A stretch of 64,000 nucleotides of DNA from UBA5364 sp050259235 (GCA_050259235.1 JBLNAG010000004.1:1-64000), one strand, 5' to 3'; positions 33,854 to 42,877 are shown, counted from the stretch's first letter. Made by a program: numbers and translations. The notes: generated by a model not told the origin, from the letters alone.

Positions 33854-35620
33854 ATGTTTGGAAAAATAGTCTATATTAGTAATAATGTTGCGCATGTTAA
33901 AATAGGTGATAAAGATTTATTATCAACCAATTTAATGAATTTTCACGTTGTTTTTGAAAATGAAGGAAAAAGAATATTAGGAGAAATTGAAGATATTGGT
34001 GAAGATGTCATCAAAATTAGTTTTTTAGGTGAGTTTATTGATAATCACTTTGTAGGTGGTATTCTTCATAAGCCATCTCTTTCATCAATGGTTAGAGTTA
34101 TAAATAAAGATGAAATTAAACTGATTGTAGGAGAAAAATCACCTGGCAGTATGGAATTAGGAATAAGTCCACTATATGATGATTGTTCAATTATGTTAGA
34201 TATAAATAATTTCTTTAGTAACCACTTTGCTATATTTGGTAATACTGGTAGTGGTAAATCATGTGGTGTGGCTAGACTTGTTCAAAATTTATTTGGAAAT
34301 TCTAGTTTAATGCCATATCGAGCTAATATATTTATATTTGATGCTTATAGTGAATATCATAGTGCATTTAAAGAAATTGATAAAATAAATCCTAATTATA
34401 AGTTTAAATTTTTTTCTACAGGGGAAGAAACAGATGAAGAACATAAACTTAGAATTCCTTTATGGTTATTAGATGTTGATGATATAGCATTACTATTAAA
34501 TGCTAATGATCATGCTCAATTACCAATCATAGAAAGAATGTTAAAACTTGCTAATATTTTTGCTGGTTCAAGTGAAGATGCTTTAAAATATAAGAACCAT
34601 TTAATTGCTAGTGCAATTATGGCTATTCTTTATACTAATCAAACTTCACCCGCTAAGAGAAATGATGTATTTTCTATTTTAGCTAGTTGTTCAACAGCAC
34701 AATTTAATTTAGAAGCTCCTGTTCAAGGAATAGGATATACTAGATCATTTAGAGATTGCTTTATAATTGATACATCTGGACAATTTCCTGAAAGTAACTT
34801 AATGACACAATATGTATCATCATTTATTGATGAAAAATTAAACGATTTTGATCCAACAGGTATTAATTTTTATACTTTGGAAGATTTAGAAAAAGCCCTT
34901 AACTTTACATTAATTTCAGAAGGGTTACTTAGAAATGAAAAATCATTTAATGCAGCTATTACTTTAAAGGTTAGACTTCATTCATTAGCAATTAGTAAAG
35001 AAGCACAATTCTTTAGATATCCTCGTTTTATAACAGCACAAAATTTTATTGCTTCTTTAGTTAGTGATGATGGTAAAAAAGCTCAAATTGTTAACTTTAG
35101 TTTGGAAGATATTGATGATGCTTTAGGTAAAGTTATAACTAAGATATTTACTAAAATGTTATTTGTATTTACTAAAGCTTTAGGTTCAAGAGCATCTATA
35201 CCATTTCATATTTTTCTAGAAGAATCACACAGGTATGTTCAAAATGATGGAGATAGGTTCTTAATTGGATATAATATTTTTGAAAGAGTCGCAAAAGAAG
35301 GAAGAAAATATGGGTTAATGCTTAACTTGATTTCACAAAGACCTGTTGAATTATCTGATACTGTTATTTCACAATGTAGTAACTTCTTAATTTTTAGAAT
35401 GAATCACCCACGTGATATTGAATATATTCGTAAGATGTTACCAAATATTAGTTCTGAAATTGTAGAAAAACAAAAGAGTCTTCAACCTGGTACTTGTGTA
35501 GCGTTTGGTAAAGCATTTAAGGTTCCGATGATTGTTAAAATGGAAATGCCTAATCCTGAACCATATAGTGCTAACTGTGATGTTGTTCAAACATGGGCAG
35601 TAAGAAATGGAGTACAATAG
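33854..35620 (+). CDS. HerA-like ATPase (DUF87, HAS-barrel), paralogue 1
   Basis: A hexameric-type DNA-translocating ATPase of the FtsK-HerA superfamily (588 aa). The N-terminal beta-rich HAS barrel (1-100) is followed by Walker A FGNTGSGKS (about 129), an Asp-rich YDAYSEYH-like strand (FDAYSEYHSAF), Walker B FLEESHRYV (about 453) and the sensor/arginine-finger region KEGRKYGLMLNLISQRP. HerA usually works with the nuclease NurA in archaea, or with SIR2 or other effectors in bacterial defence; no such partner lies nearby. It sits inside the SRP cluster and has a full-length paralogue at 52243. Confidence 0.8.
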   Translation: MFGKIVYISNNVAHVKIGDKDLLSTNLMNFHVVFENEGKRILGEIEDIGEDVIKISFLGEFIDNHFVGGILHKPSLSSMVRVINKDEIKLIVGEKSPGSMELGISPLYDDCSIMLDINNFFSNHFAIFGNTGSGKSCGVARLVQNLFGNSSLMPYRANIFIFDAYSEYHSAFKEIDKINPNYKFKFFSTGEETDEEHKLRIPLWLLDVDDIALLLNANDHAQLPIIERMLKLANIFAGSSEDALKYKNHLIASAIMAILYTNQTSPAKRNDVFSILASCSTAQFNLEAPVQGIGYTRSFRDCFIIDTSGQFPESNLMTQYVSSFIDEKLNDFDPTGINFYTLEDLEKALNFTLISEGLLRNEKSFNAAITLKVRLHSLAISKEAQFFRYPRFITAQNFIASLVSDDGKKAQIVNFSLEDIDDALGKVITKIFTKMLFVFTKALGSRASIPFHIFLEESHRYVQNDGDRFLIGYNIFERVAKEGRKYGLMLNLISQRPVELSDTVISQCSNFLIFRMNHPRDIEYIRKMLPNISSEIVEKQKSLQPGTCVAFGKAFKVPMIVKMEMPNPEPYSANCDVVQTWAVRNGVQ

Positions 35621-35632
35621 TACTCTTTTTTT
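35610..35632 (+). terminator. Terminator of HerA-like gene 1
   Basis: GAGTAC-AATA-GTACTC followed by seven T; the stem includes the stop codon. Confidence 0.85.
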
Positions 35633-35680
35633 GTTTTAAATACAATATAAATAGTGTATAATTATAAGTGGTGATTATAT

Positions 35681-36982
35681 ATGTTTGAAAATTTAGGTAA
35701 TAGATTACAAAATGCTATTAATAAGATAAAAGGTTATGGAAAAATAACTGAAGAAAATATTGGTGAAGTAACACGTGAGATTAGATTAGCTTTATTGGAA
35801 GCTGATGTTAACTACGTAGTTGTTAAAGAATTTATCAATAATGTAAAAGAAAAATCTTTAGGTGAAGAAGTAAGTAAAAGTTTAAAACCCGGTGAGTTAT
35901 TCGTTAAAATTGTAAAAGATGAATTAGTAAATTTATTGGGTGGTGAAAAAAAAGAACTACACACTAGTGGTAATCCTAGCATATTAATGTTAGTAGGACT
36001 ACAGGGGTCTGGTAAAACAACTACTATTGGTAAGTTAGGATTATTACTTCGAAAAAAATATAATAAAAAGCCATTATTAGTGGCTTGTGATGTTTATAGA
36101 CCTGCTGCTATTGATCAATTAAAACAAATAGGTAAACAATTAAATATTGATGTATATGAAGAAGGGGCTGGGAATCCAGTCGAAATAGCTAAAAATGCTA
36201 TTAAGTATGCTAAAGAAAATAATTATAACTATGTTTTAATCGATACAGCAGGTAGACTTCATATTGATGAACTACTAATGGAAGAATTACAAAATATTAA
36301 TAGAGAAGTAAATGCTAATGAAATCCTACTAGTAGTTGATAGTATGACTGGACAAGATGCCATTAACGTTATTATAGGATTTAATGATAAATTAAATCTT
36401 ACTGGTGCTATTCTTACTAAATTAGATGGTGATACTAGAGGGGGAGCAGCTTTATCAATTAGACATTTAACTAATGTTCCAATTAAATTTATTGGAGTTA
36501 GTGAAAAAATGGATGGGCTTGAAGAATTCTATCCAGATCGTATGGCAACTCGTATTTTAGGTATGGGCGACCTAATGAGTATGATAGAAAAAGCCGAAGA
36601 GGTTATCGATCAAGAAGAAGCTTTAGCTACTTCTAAAAAGATGCAAAAAGGTAAATTTGATTTAGAAGATTTCTTAAGTAGTTTAAGACAAATAAAAAAA
36701 TTAGGACCTTTAGAAAACCTAATTAAGATGTTACCAGGAGCTTCAAAACTTGGTGATATAAAAATAGATCCTAAGGAATTAGCTCATATTGAAGCCATTA
36801 TTTATTCAATGACTCCTTATGAAAGAAGACATCCTGAAATATTAAAAGCTACAAGAAAAATTCGTATAGCTAAGGGATCAGGTCAATCAGTAGAACAAGT
36901 TAATCAGTTATTAAAGAGATTTGAACAAATGAAAGTAATGATGAAACAATTTCAAAATGGTAATTTAAAGCTACCATTTTAA
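35681..36982 (+). CDS. ffh: Signal recognition particle protein Ffh
   Basis: The SRP54 GTPase (433 aa), which binds signal sequences and 4.5S/6S RNA. N domain (1-90); G1 GLQGSGKTTTIGK (about 106-118); ACDVYRPAAIDQL; DTAGRLHIDEL; TKLDGDTRGGAALS. The M domain (about 300-433) has MTPYERRHPEIL and RIAKGSGQSVEQVNQLLKRF. Its last 16 codons and the following 16 bp recur as a 91%-identical copy 960 bp downstream. Confidence 0.96.
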   Translation: MFENLGNRLQNAINKIKGYGKITEENIGEVTREIRLALLEADVNYVVVKEFINNVKEKSLGEEVSKSLKPGELFVKIVKDELVNLLGGEKKELHTSGNPSILMLVGLQGSGKTTTIGKLGLLLRKKYNKKPLLVACDVYRPAAIDQLKQIGKQLNIDVYEEGAGNPVEIAKNAIKYAKENNYNYVLIDTAGRLHIDELLMEELQNINREVNANEILLVVDSMTGQDAINVIIGFNDKLNLTGAILTKLDGDTRGGAALSIRHLTNVPIKFIGVSEKMDGLEEFYPDRMATRILGMGDLMSMIEKAEEVIDQEEALATSKKMQKGKFDLEDFLSSLRQIKKLGPLENLIKMLPGASKLGDIKIDPKELAHIEAIIYSMTPYERRHPEILKATRKIRIAKGSGQSVEQVNQLLKRFEQMKVMMKQFQNGNLKLPF

Positions 36983-36996
36983 GGTAAATAAAATAT
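36933..36996 (+). repeat. Direct repeat, copy A (ffh 3' end)
   Basis: 64 bp spanning the last ffh codons, the stop and 14 bp beyond. It matches 37893-37956 at 58 of 64 positions without gaps. Confidence 0.9.
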
Positions 36997-37091
36997 ATTC
37001 TATAAATTAATTATTTAAAACTCTAAATAATGTGTTTATTTATTTTTATTAAAAAGTGATTTATAATTACAAGTGAAAGGTTGTGAAATAT

Positions 37092-37778
37092 ATGAAAAAG
37101 ATATTTATGTTTATTATAAGTATAATTACTATAGGGATGGTACTAGTTCCAAGTACAGTTAATGCTGAAGAAAAGGTAACAAATTTTGAGGAAACAATAA
37201 ATGAGGAAATTACAACATTCCAAGGTCAAAATGGTTATGAAGAGTATGTTGATAAATTAAAAAAAGCAGATTTATCTAATTATAAAGAAAGTGATGATAA
37301 GATTAATGTATACATTTTTAGAGGTAATACATGTAGTTATTGTTTAAAAGCAATTGTATATTTTGCTAGTATTGCACCGGAATACGGTAAATATTTTAAT
37401 TTAGTAACATATGAAGTTTGGAATAATAGTGATAATGCCAATTTATTTAAAGAAACAGCTGCTTTTTTAAATGGAAGTGCAGATGGGGTTCCTTATATAA
37501 TTATAGGAGAGAAAACGTTCAATGGTTATAGTGAATCAATGAACGCTGAAATTGAAGCTCAAATAAAAAAAGAGTATGAAAGCAGTAATAGATATGATGT
37601 TTTAAAGGAATTAAAAAATAATGGTGGTAAAGAAACAAATAGTAATAATAATATTTTAGGTCAATTTGCTATTACTTTAGAAATCGTTATTGCTGTTGGA
37701 TTAATTATGTATATTAATTTTAAAAATAATAAACTAAGAGAAGAACTTGAAAACATCAAAAAAAATAAAAAGCATTAG
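37092..37778 (+). CDS. Exported membrane-anchored thioredoxin-fold protein
   Basis: 228 aa. An N-terminal signal peptide (about 1-25, ending STVNAEE) precedes a thioredoxin-like domain with CSYC (about 81-84) and a cis-proline motif GVPYIII. A C-terminal transmembrane helix follows (about 193-212; ITLEIVIAVGLIMYINF) with a basic tail. It probably handles disulphides or metals outside the membrane. The start is ATG 37092 after GAAAGGTTG. The gene is alone, and it is enclosed between the true ffh end and a duplicate of that end, which suggests it arrived as a cassette. Confidence 0.75.
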   Translation: MKKIFMFIISIITIGMVLVPSTVNAEEKVTNFEETINEEITTFQGQNGYEEYVDKLKKADLSNYKESDDKINVYIFRGNTCSYCLKAIVYFASIAPEYGKYFNLVTYEVWNNSDNANLFKETAAFLNGSADGVPYIIIGEKTFNGYSESMNAEIEAQIKKEYESSNRYDVLKELKNNGGKETNSNNNILGQFAITLEIVIAVGLIMYINFKNNKLREELENIKKNKKH

Positions 37779-37830
37779 AATTTACTAATGATAATATGTA
37801 ATATATTATAAAATGGTACATATTGATGCT

Positions 37831-37852
37831 AAACGGAATAATCCGTTTTTTT
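37831..37852 (+). terminator. Terminator of the thioredoxin-like gene
   Basis: AAACGGA-ATAA-TCCGTTT followed by T-run. Confidence 0.85.
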
Positions 37853-37892
37853 ATGGGTAAAAAAATATTGATATTTTTTTTTCATATACAAG

Positions 37893-37956
37893 AAGTAATG
37901 ATGAAACAACTTCAAAATGGTAATTTTAAACTACCTTTTTAAGGCAAATAACATAT
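37893..37956 (+). repeat. Direct repeat, copy B (ffh tail remnant)
   Basis: 58 of 64 bp match the ffh 3' end, 960 bp upstream, with no gaps. In frame it still encodes EVMMKQLQNGNFKLPF and a stop, against KVMMKQFQNGNLKLPF in ffh. Upstream of it no ffh homology is seen, so it is a tail fragment, not a second gene. Confidence 0.9.
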
Positions 37957-38004
37957 TCAACATTTTACCTCTATCATATTATAGAATAGATAAGGGGGAT
38001 AAAA

Positions 38005-38334
38005 ATGTTTAATAGAAAATGTTTTTGCAATCGTCAAATGGGTTATATGAATACTATGCCTATGCCTCAAATGTGGGGTGGAATGAATAATACTCCTCAT
38101 ATGATGGAAGAAATGGAAGAAGCATCAGAAATGGGATGCGGATGTCCAGTTGTAGAACCTGCTGTTACAAAATGTGTACAAAGAGATTTTTGTCATCAAG
38201 TACCACATGTTTGCCCAGTTCATACACATGTAGTAAATCGTCATATCTACAATCATACCTATACACCACAATATTCATGCTCCGAAGAAAACCAATGTAT
38301 AAATGTTGGAAATACTGGGTGCTGTGGTTTTTAA
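38005..38334 (+). CDS. CotD-like spore coat protein
   Basis: 109 aa, rich in Cys, His and Met. The C-terminal half (CPVHTHVVNRHIYNHTYTPQ, then CSEEN and GCCGF) resembles the CotD family of inner spore-coat proteins; the N-terminal half is Met/Pro-rich (MPMPQMWGGMNN). AAGGGGGAT precedes the ATG. It is monocistronic with a terminator at its stop. Its presence suggests sporulation or a remnant of it; Cys/His-rich metal binding is another possibility. No other sporulation gene is in the window apart from general cell-wall genes. Confidence 0.65.
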   Translation: MFNRKCFCNRQMGYMNTMPMPQMWGGMNNTPHMMEEMEEASEMGCGCPVVEPAVTKCVQRDFCHQVPHVCPVHTHVVNRHIYNHTYTPQYSCSEENQCINVGNTGCCGF

Positions 38335-38359
38335 AAACAGACTCTAAGTCTGTTTTTTT
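38333..38359. terminator. Bidirectional terminator cotD-like / vanY-like
   Basis: AAAAACAGACT pairs with AGTCTGTTTTT across a 3-nt loop. It lies between the convergent ends of the CotD-like and the minus-strand carboxypeptidase genes. Confidence 0.85.
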
Positions 38360-38964
38360 ATGTACTCTTCTAGAGTTAAATCATTATTATAAATTTCGGT
38401 AGCAGGTTTAATTCCGACATAACGATAATGCCAAGGTTCATATTTATATCCTGTTATTTCTATTTTATCTTTAGGGTATCTCAAAATATAACCATATTTA
38501 TGAGCATTATCTTTCATCCAATTAAACTCAATGCTATCTTCAAATAAATCATAATCGTTATTTGATCCCATTACATCAATTGCTAAACCAGTTTGATGTT
38601 CTGAATATCCGGGTTTGGCAGAACAAAGTAGGGCATATTCTATTCCTTTGTTCTTAACATATTCATTATGTAATTCATATTGATATTTATAATCACGATA
38701 TGCAGACACTACAACAATTTTATATCCTAAAGCTAAAGCATCACTACTAAGTTTTTCATATTGTTGTTTAGCTTCATTTTTTAAATACTTATTTTCATTT
38801 GAAAACTTTATATCTATATGTTCTAAATCACTAGGAACATAATCACTAGGTAAACCGTTTTCTTTATTAACCAATATTAAATTATCATTGATAAAACCAT
38901 CCTCCTTTATATACAATATAAATAAGATAATAATGACAATATAAATGAACCCACGGATATTCAT
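38344..38964 (-). CDS. VanY/M15-family D-Ala-D-Ala carboxypeptidase, short
   Basis: 206 aa with an N-terminal membrane anchor (FIYIVIIILFILYI). Catalytic M15B motifs are complete: SEHQTGLAIDV (zinc His and Asp) and EPWHYRYVG (base Glu and zinc His). It trims the terminal D-Ala from peptidoglycan stems outside the cell. It is the shortest of three tandem paralogues and lacks their N-terminal helical repeats. GGTGAT precedes the start. Confidence 0.88.
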   Translation of the reverse strand: MNIRGFIYIVIIILFILYIKEDGFINDNLILVNKENGLPSDYVPSDLEHIDIKFSNENKYLKNEAKQQYEKLSSDALALGYKIVVVSAYRDYKYQYELHNEYVKNKGIEYALLCSAKPGYSEHQTGLAIDVMGSNNDYDLFEDSIEFNWMKDNAHKYGYILRYPKDKIEITGYKYEPWHYRYVGIKPATEIYNNDLTLEEYIKKQT

Positions 38965-38996
38965 AATATCACCATTACATTATATGTAATAAATAA

Positions 38997-39020
38997 AAAA
39001 ATAGGATTTATCCTATTTTT
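38997..39020 (-). terminator. Terminator of the middle carboxypeptidase gene
   Basis: An 11-bp stem (AAAAATAGGAT with its complement), followed on the minus strand by a T-run. It separates the middle from the short carboxypeptidase gene. Confidence 0.7.
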
Positions 39021-40242
39021 TATCTATAAAGTATGCATAATATTCTTCGTATGTAATATCCAATTCATATATCTTTGTAGCCACTTCAACACCAACATAA
39101 CGATAGTGCCAAGGTTCATAATTATATCCCGTTAAATATTCTTTTCCTTCAGGATATCTTAGAATAAAACCATATTTATGAGCATTATCTTTCATCCAAG
39201 TAAATTCATCAGTATACTCAAAGGCTCCTAAATCGTTTTCACCACTAGCACCAACATCTAATGATAAACCAGTTTGATGTTCTGAATATCCAGGTCTTGC
39301 TGAATAACTATCTGCCCAAGCTAATCCATTAGTACTTTTATAATTAGTATAAATAGAATTTTGGGTATCAAAGCTACGATATGCTGATTTATTTTTTACT
39401 ATTAAACCTTCTTTTGCAGCATCATTAGCTAATTTAACAAAGGCATCATAGGCTGTTTTATCTAACTCAGCAGAAGAGAAGGTGTATTTAGAATCCATTG
39501 GAACTAAATTACTACTTTTATAAGTGCTAGTTAATTTATTAAATTTATTTACTAATAGTAAATTACCTTTACTAAGATCTACATCTTTAACATTAGTATA
39601 AAAATCATAATCTAAATTACTATTAACGTTAGCAACTATATCTTTACCACTTTTAGTTGTATATTTATCACTATAATTTAAATAACGATCTAAACGATTA
39701 ATTAAGAAATATTTATCTTTAATAATATTTACTAATGAATTACTATATGGTTCATCTATATTGTTGTTTACGATTAAGATAATACTTTCAGCATCAGCCT
39801 TTTTATTATCTTCAGAATATTTAACATAATCATTTATTTTTTCTACTTTGAATTGATCATTATTTATAAGTTCACTTAATGTCTTATTATATGGTAAATC
39901 AATATTGTTATTCATTAAGTATATAACATCATTAGTAGTAGCGTCTTTATATTCATTATAGTAGAATACATATTCATCCATATTATCTCTAGTATAATTA
40001 GAATTATTAATTAATTCTATATAATATTTATCATAATTTTCCTTAGTTAATACTTTTATATCACTCTTAGATGTCTTATTAAATATAAGGCTTATATCAG
40101 CTTCATTATAACCAAGTTTTTTTAACTTACTTCTATTATTATTAATAAAACTAAATGTGAAATAACCAATTAATATTAATAGTACTATAAATAAAAATAA
40201 TACAAATTTTCTTTTAAGTCTTTTTTTTCTTTTAGTTGCCAT
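39013..40242 (-). CDS. VanY/M15-family D-Ala-D-Ala carboxypeptidase with N-terminal repeats
   Basis: 409 aa. A basic N-terminus and a transmembrane helix (about 15-35) precede a roughly 190-residue region built of degenerate units of about 50 residues containing NNNID-x-PY and YLNYSD-like segments. The M15 domain follows with AWADSYSARPGYSEHQTGLS and EPWHYRYVG. The ATG at 40242 (GGTGATGTTT before it) is preferred over two ATGs upstream. The repeats may span the cell wall or bind peptidoglycan, which is inference. Confidence 0.88.
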   Translation of the reverse strand: MATKRKKRLKRKFVLFLFIVLLILIGYFTFSFINNNRSKLKKLGYNEADISLIFNKTSKSDIKVLTKENYDKYYIELINNSNYTRDNMDEYVFYYNEYKDATTNDVIYLMNNNIDLPYNKTLSELINNDQFKVEKINDYVKYSEDNKKADAESIILIVNNNIDEPYSNSLVNIIKDKYFLINRLDRYLNYSDKYTTKSGKDIVANVNSNLDYDFYTNVKDVDLSKGNLLLVNKFNKLTSTYKSSNLVPMDSKYTFSSAELDKTAYDAFVKLANDAAKEGLIVKNKSAYRSFDTQNSIYTNYKSTNGLAWADSYSARPGYSEHQTGLSLDVGASGENDLGAFEYTDEFTWMKDNAHKYGFILRYPEGKEYLTGYNYEPWHYRYVGVEVATKIYELDITYEEYYAYFIDKK

Positions 40243-40272
40243 AAACATCACCAAACCCATTATACTATAAAA

Positions 40273-40294
40273 AAAATAGAATTTCTTCTATTTT
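40273..40294 (-). terminator. Terminator of the first carboxypeptidase gene
   Basis: AAAATAGAA-TTTC-TTCTATTTT with a T-run on the minus strand. Confidence 0.75.
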
Positions 40295-41214
40295 AAATAA
40301 AATGCATAATATTCGTCAAACGTAATGTCAAGTTCATTTATCTTTTCTGCGACTTCAGTACCAACATAACGATAATGCCAAGGTTCATATGCATATCCTG
40401 TTAGATATTCTTTTCCTTCAGGGTATCTTAAGATAAAACCAAATTTATAAGCATTATCTTTCATCCATTTAAATTCATCAGTTGTTTCAAAACCTTCTAA
40501 ACCGCCTTTTAAAGTACTTACATCAAGAGCTAAACCAGTTTCATGTTCTGAATGACCTGGACGCGCAGCTAAACTATCAGCTTTTTCTTTTCCTTGTCTA
40601 TTTTTAATACTATCATATACACTTGTTTGATATGCATTATCACGATAAGCAGAATTGGCAACAATAGTTAAACCTTCTTGTTTAGCAACATTAACCATTT
40701 CTTTAAAACTATCATATACTTCTTGTCTAATACTCTTATCATTAAAAGCATATTGTAGATTCATTTTTACTAGATCTTTAATTTCATAGTCAGCAGGTAA
40801 AAAATTAAATTTATTAACTAATATTAATGTATCTTTAGATAAATTTGTTTGAATAGGGTCAGTATAAAATTCTTCATCAGCTCTAACATTAATAAGCGCA
40901 ACTATATCACTATAATCTTTATCTTTATTTACTTCTTTATAATTTAAATATTTTTTTAGATTATCCATCATAAAATATTTTTCTTTATAGAACTTTAAAA
41001 TTTCAGGATTATAATTGTTATTAAAGATATAGTTTTTATATTCTTGATTTAATTTTAATATTTCCGTTATTTGATCTTGAGTATAACCCTTTTTATGAAG
41101 TTTATATTCTATACTATTAAAGTACTTATAACCTATAAATCCTCCAACACCAACAGCAATAACAACAGTCACAATAGCAATCCATTTAATAACATTCTTA
41201 TTGATATGTTTCAT
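40288..41214 (-). CDS. VanY/M15-family D-Ala-D-Ala carboxypeptidase
   Basis: 308 aa. It has one N-terminal transmembrane helix (IAIVTVVIAVGVGGFIGY), one to two of the repeat units seen in its neighbour (LKKYLNYKEVNKDKDYSDIV), and the M15 catalytic domain with SEHETGLALDV and EPWHYRYVG. The C-terminus ends FDEYYAFYLK, near-identical to the neighbour's tail, which shows recent common origin. AGGGTGAT precedes the ATG. Confidence 0.88.
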   Translation of the reverse strand: MKHINKNVIKWIAIVTVVIAVGVGGFIGYKYFNSIEYKLHKKGYTQDQITEILKLNQEYKNYIFNNNYNPEILKFYKEKYFMMDNLKKYLNYKEVNKDKDYSDIVALINVRADEEFYTDPIQTNLSKDTLILVNKFNFLPADYEIKDLVKMNLQYAFNDKSIRQEVYDSFKEMVNVAKQEGLTIVANSAYRDNAYQTSVYDSIKNRQGKEKADSLAARPGHSEHETGLALDVSTLKGGLEGFETTDEFKWMKDNAYKFGFILRYPEGKEYLTGYAYEPWHYRYVGTEVAEKINELDITFDEYYAFYLK

Positions 41215-41332
41215 ATTATCACCCTAATTTTATTATACTATAATTATGAGTAAAAGCAATAAAAATGATTAAACAATATAATAAACTTTAATAAAATAGT
41301 TTTATTTTCATATTTTGTATTAGAGGTGAATT

Positions 41333-42478
41333 ATGAAAAAAATTTTACTGTGTTTATTATTGTTAATAGTGCCACTCACTATTCACGCGGAAGATTTAAC
41401 GCTTGCTCCAAATAGTAAAAGTACCATTATGCTTGAAGCTAGTACTGGTGAAATAATATATGAAAAAAATAGTCATGAAAGATTTTCGCCAGCATCTATG
41501 ACTAAGATGATGACAATGTTAATTATCATTGAAAATATTGAAAAAGGCGTTATTAAATGGGATGATATAGTCACTATATCAGCTAATGCATCAGGAATGG
41601 GTGGAAGTCAAATCTTACTTGAAACTAATGAAAAAATGAGTGTCCAAGACTTATTTAAAGGGATTGCTGTAGCGTCTGGAAATGATGCTTCAGTTGCTAT
41701 GGCTGAAAAAATCGCAGGTACAGAAGCAAATTTTGTTAGTATGATGAATAATAGGGCAAAGGAGTTAGGATTAAAAGATACTAACTTTAAAAACTGTCAT
41801 GGATTAGATGCTGCTAATCATTATTCAAGTGCTTATGATATGTCTATGATTGCTAAAGAATTAGTTAAACATGAAAAGGTATTAGAGTTTAGTAAGATTT
41901 ATGATACTTATTTAAGAGAAAATACTGAGAATAAAGTTTGGTTAGTCAATACTAATAAATTAGTACGTTTCTATGATGGCGTTGATGGATTAAAGACTGG
42001 TTATACTGATGGGGCAGGTTATTGTTTAACAGCAACTGCTAAAAGAGATGGTATGCGTATTATCGCGGTTGTTATGGGAGAACCAGATAGTGTTACTAGA
42101 AATAAAGAAGTAAGTGAAATGTTAGATTATTCATTTGCGCAATATGAAATAGAAACCTTATTATCAACTAAAAGTATTATAGGTAGAAAGAATGTTGAAA
42201 AGGGAATAGAAAAATATGTTGAATTAGTCCCTGTTGAAAATGTTACTGTATTACATAAAAAAATGGATAAGAAAAAGATTGCTACTTATGAACTTGATTT
42301 ATATGATTTAAAAGCTCCTTTAAAAAAGGGTGATGTAGTTGGTACATTAACCATCATTGAAGATAGTAAAGAAACTAGAAGTATCAATATTACTGTTAAT
42401 AAAGAAATTAAAAAAGCTAATTTATTTCAATTATATTGGCGATATATAAAAGATATTATTAGTGGTGATATAAAATAA
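41333..42478 (+). CDS. dacF: Serine D-Ala-D-Ala carboxypeptidase (DacF/PBP5 type)
   Basis: 381 aa low-molecular-mass penicillin-binding protein. The signal peptide (LLCLLLLIVPLTIHA) is followed by catalytic SxxK in PASMTKMMT (Ser about 55), SGN in VASGNDAS (about 114) and KTG in LKTGYTDGAGYC (about 221). The C-terminal PBP5 beta domain (about 275-370) is followed by an amphipathic helix for membrane binding. GAGGTG precedes the ATG. It is divergent from the VanY-type genes, so four carboxypeptidases lie in one stretch. Confidence 0.94.
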   Translation: MKKILLCLLLLIVPLTIHAEDLTLAPNSKSTIMLEASTGEIIYEKNSHERFSPASMTKMMTMLIIIENIEKGVIKWDDIVTISANASGMGGSQILLETNEKMSVQDLFKGIAVASGNDASVAMAEKIAGTEANFVSMMNNRAKELGLKDTNFKNCHGLDAANHYSSAYDMSMIAKELVKHEKVLEFSKIYDTYLRENTENKVWLVNTNKLVRFYDGVDGLKTGYTDGAGYCLTATAKRDGMRIIAVVMGEPDSVTRNKEVSEMLDYSFAQYEIETLLSTKSIIGRKNVEKGIEKYVELVPVENVTVLHKKMDKKKIATYELDLYDLKAPLKKGDVVGTLTIIEDSKETRSINITVNKEIKKANLFQLYWRYIKDIISGDIK

Positions 42479-42501
42479 CAAGTAGAAATACTTGTTTTTT
42501 T
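42477..42501 (+). terminator. dacF terminator
   Basis: AACAAGTA-GAAA-TACTTGTT plus a T-run. Confidence 0.85.
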
Positions 42502-42516
42502 GTTAAAATTTTACTA

Positions 42517-42546
42517 TTGACAATATACCCCCCAGAGGTATATTAT
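42517..42546 (+). promoter_or_regulatory. Copper operon promoter with CsoR-type operator
   Basis: TTGACA (42517-42522), 18-bp spacer, TATTAT (42541-42546). The spacer contains the inverted repeat ATATACC-N7-GGTATAT (42523-42543), with a C-run on one side, as in CsoR operators. Bound CsoR would block polymerase; Cu(I) would release it. Confidence 0.8.
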
Positions 42547-42563
42547 GTTGTTGAGGTGATATT

Positions 42564-42869
42564 ATGGAACATGTAAATTGTTGTCATGAAAAAGATAGAT
42601 TTAAACATAGAACGGAGGAAACTAAAAATAGTTTAACAAAAAGATTAAATATTATAGAGGGACAAGTTAGAGGAATAAAACAAATGATAGCAGATGATAG
42701 ATATTGTAGTGATGTTTTAATTCAATTAGCTGCTATTAATAAGTCTATTCAAAGTATTGGAAATAGTATGTTAAAAGATCATATTGAATCCTGTGTAATT
42801 GATGAAATAAAAGCTGGGAATAATAATATTGTGGATGAAGTAATGGATTTGTTTTATCGATTACAATAG
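42564..42869 (+). CDS. csoR: Copper-sensing repressor CsoR
   Basis: 101 aa, all-helical DUF156 regulator. The Cu(I) ligands are recognisable as Cys in DDRYCSDVL, and His and Cys in DHIESCV. RLNIIEGQVRGIKQMI is the conserved helix 1. It represses its own operon through the operator in its promoter. The N-terminal CC plus H (MEHVNCCHEKD) adds a possible extra metal site. copA follows after 8 bp. Confidence 0.92.
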   Translation: MEHVNCCHEKDRFKHRTEETKNSLTKRLNIIEGQVRGIKQMIADDRYCSDVLIQLAAINKSIQSIGNSMLKDHIESCVIDEIKAGNNNIVDEVMDLFYRLQ

Positions 42870-42877
42870 GAGGATAT

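Noticed and set aside
38136..38402. Overlapping plus-strand frame in the CotD-like gene
   Set aside because: It is a frame-shifted shadow of the Cys/His-rich gene and runs through its terminator.
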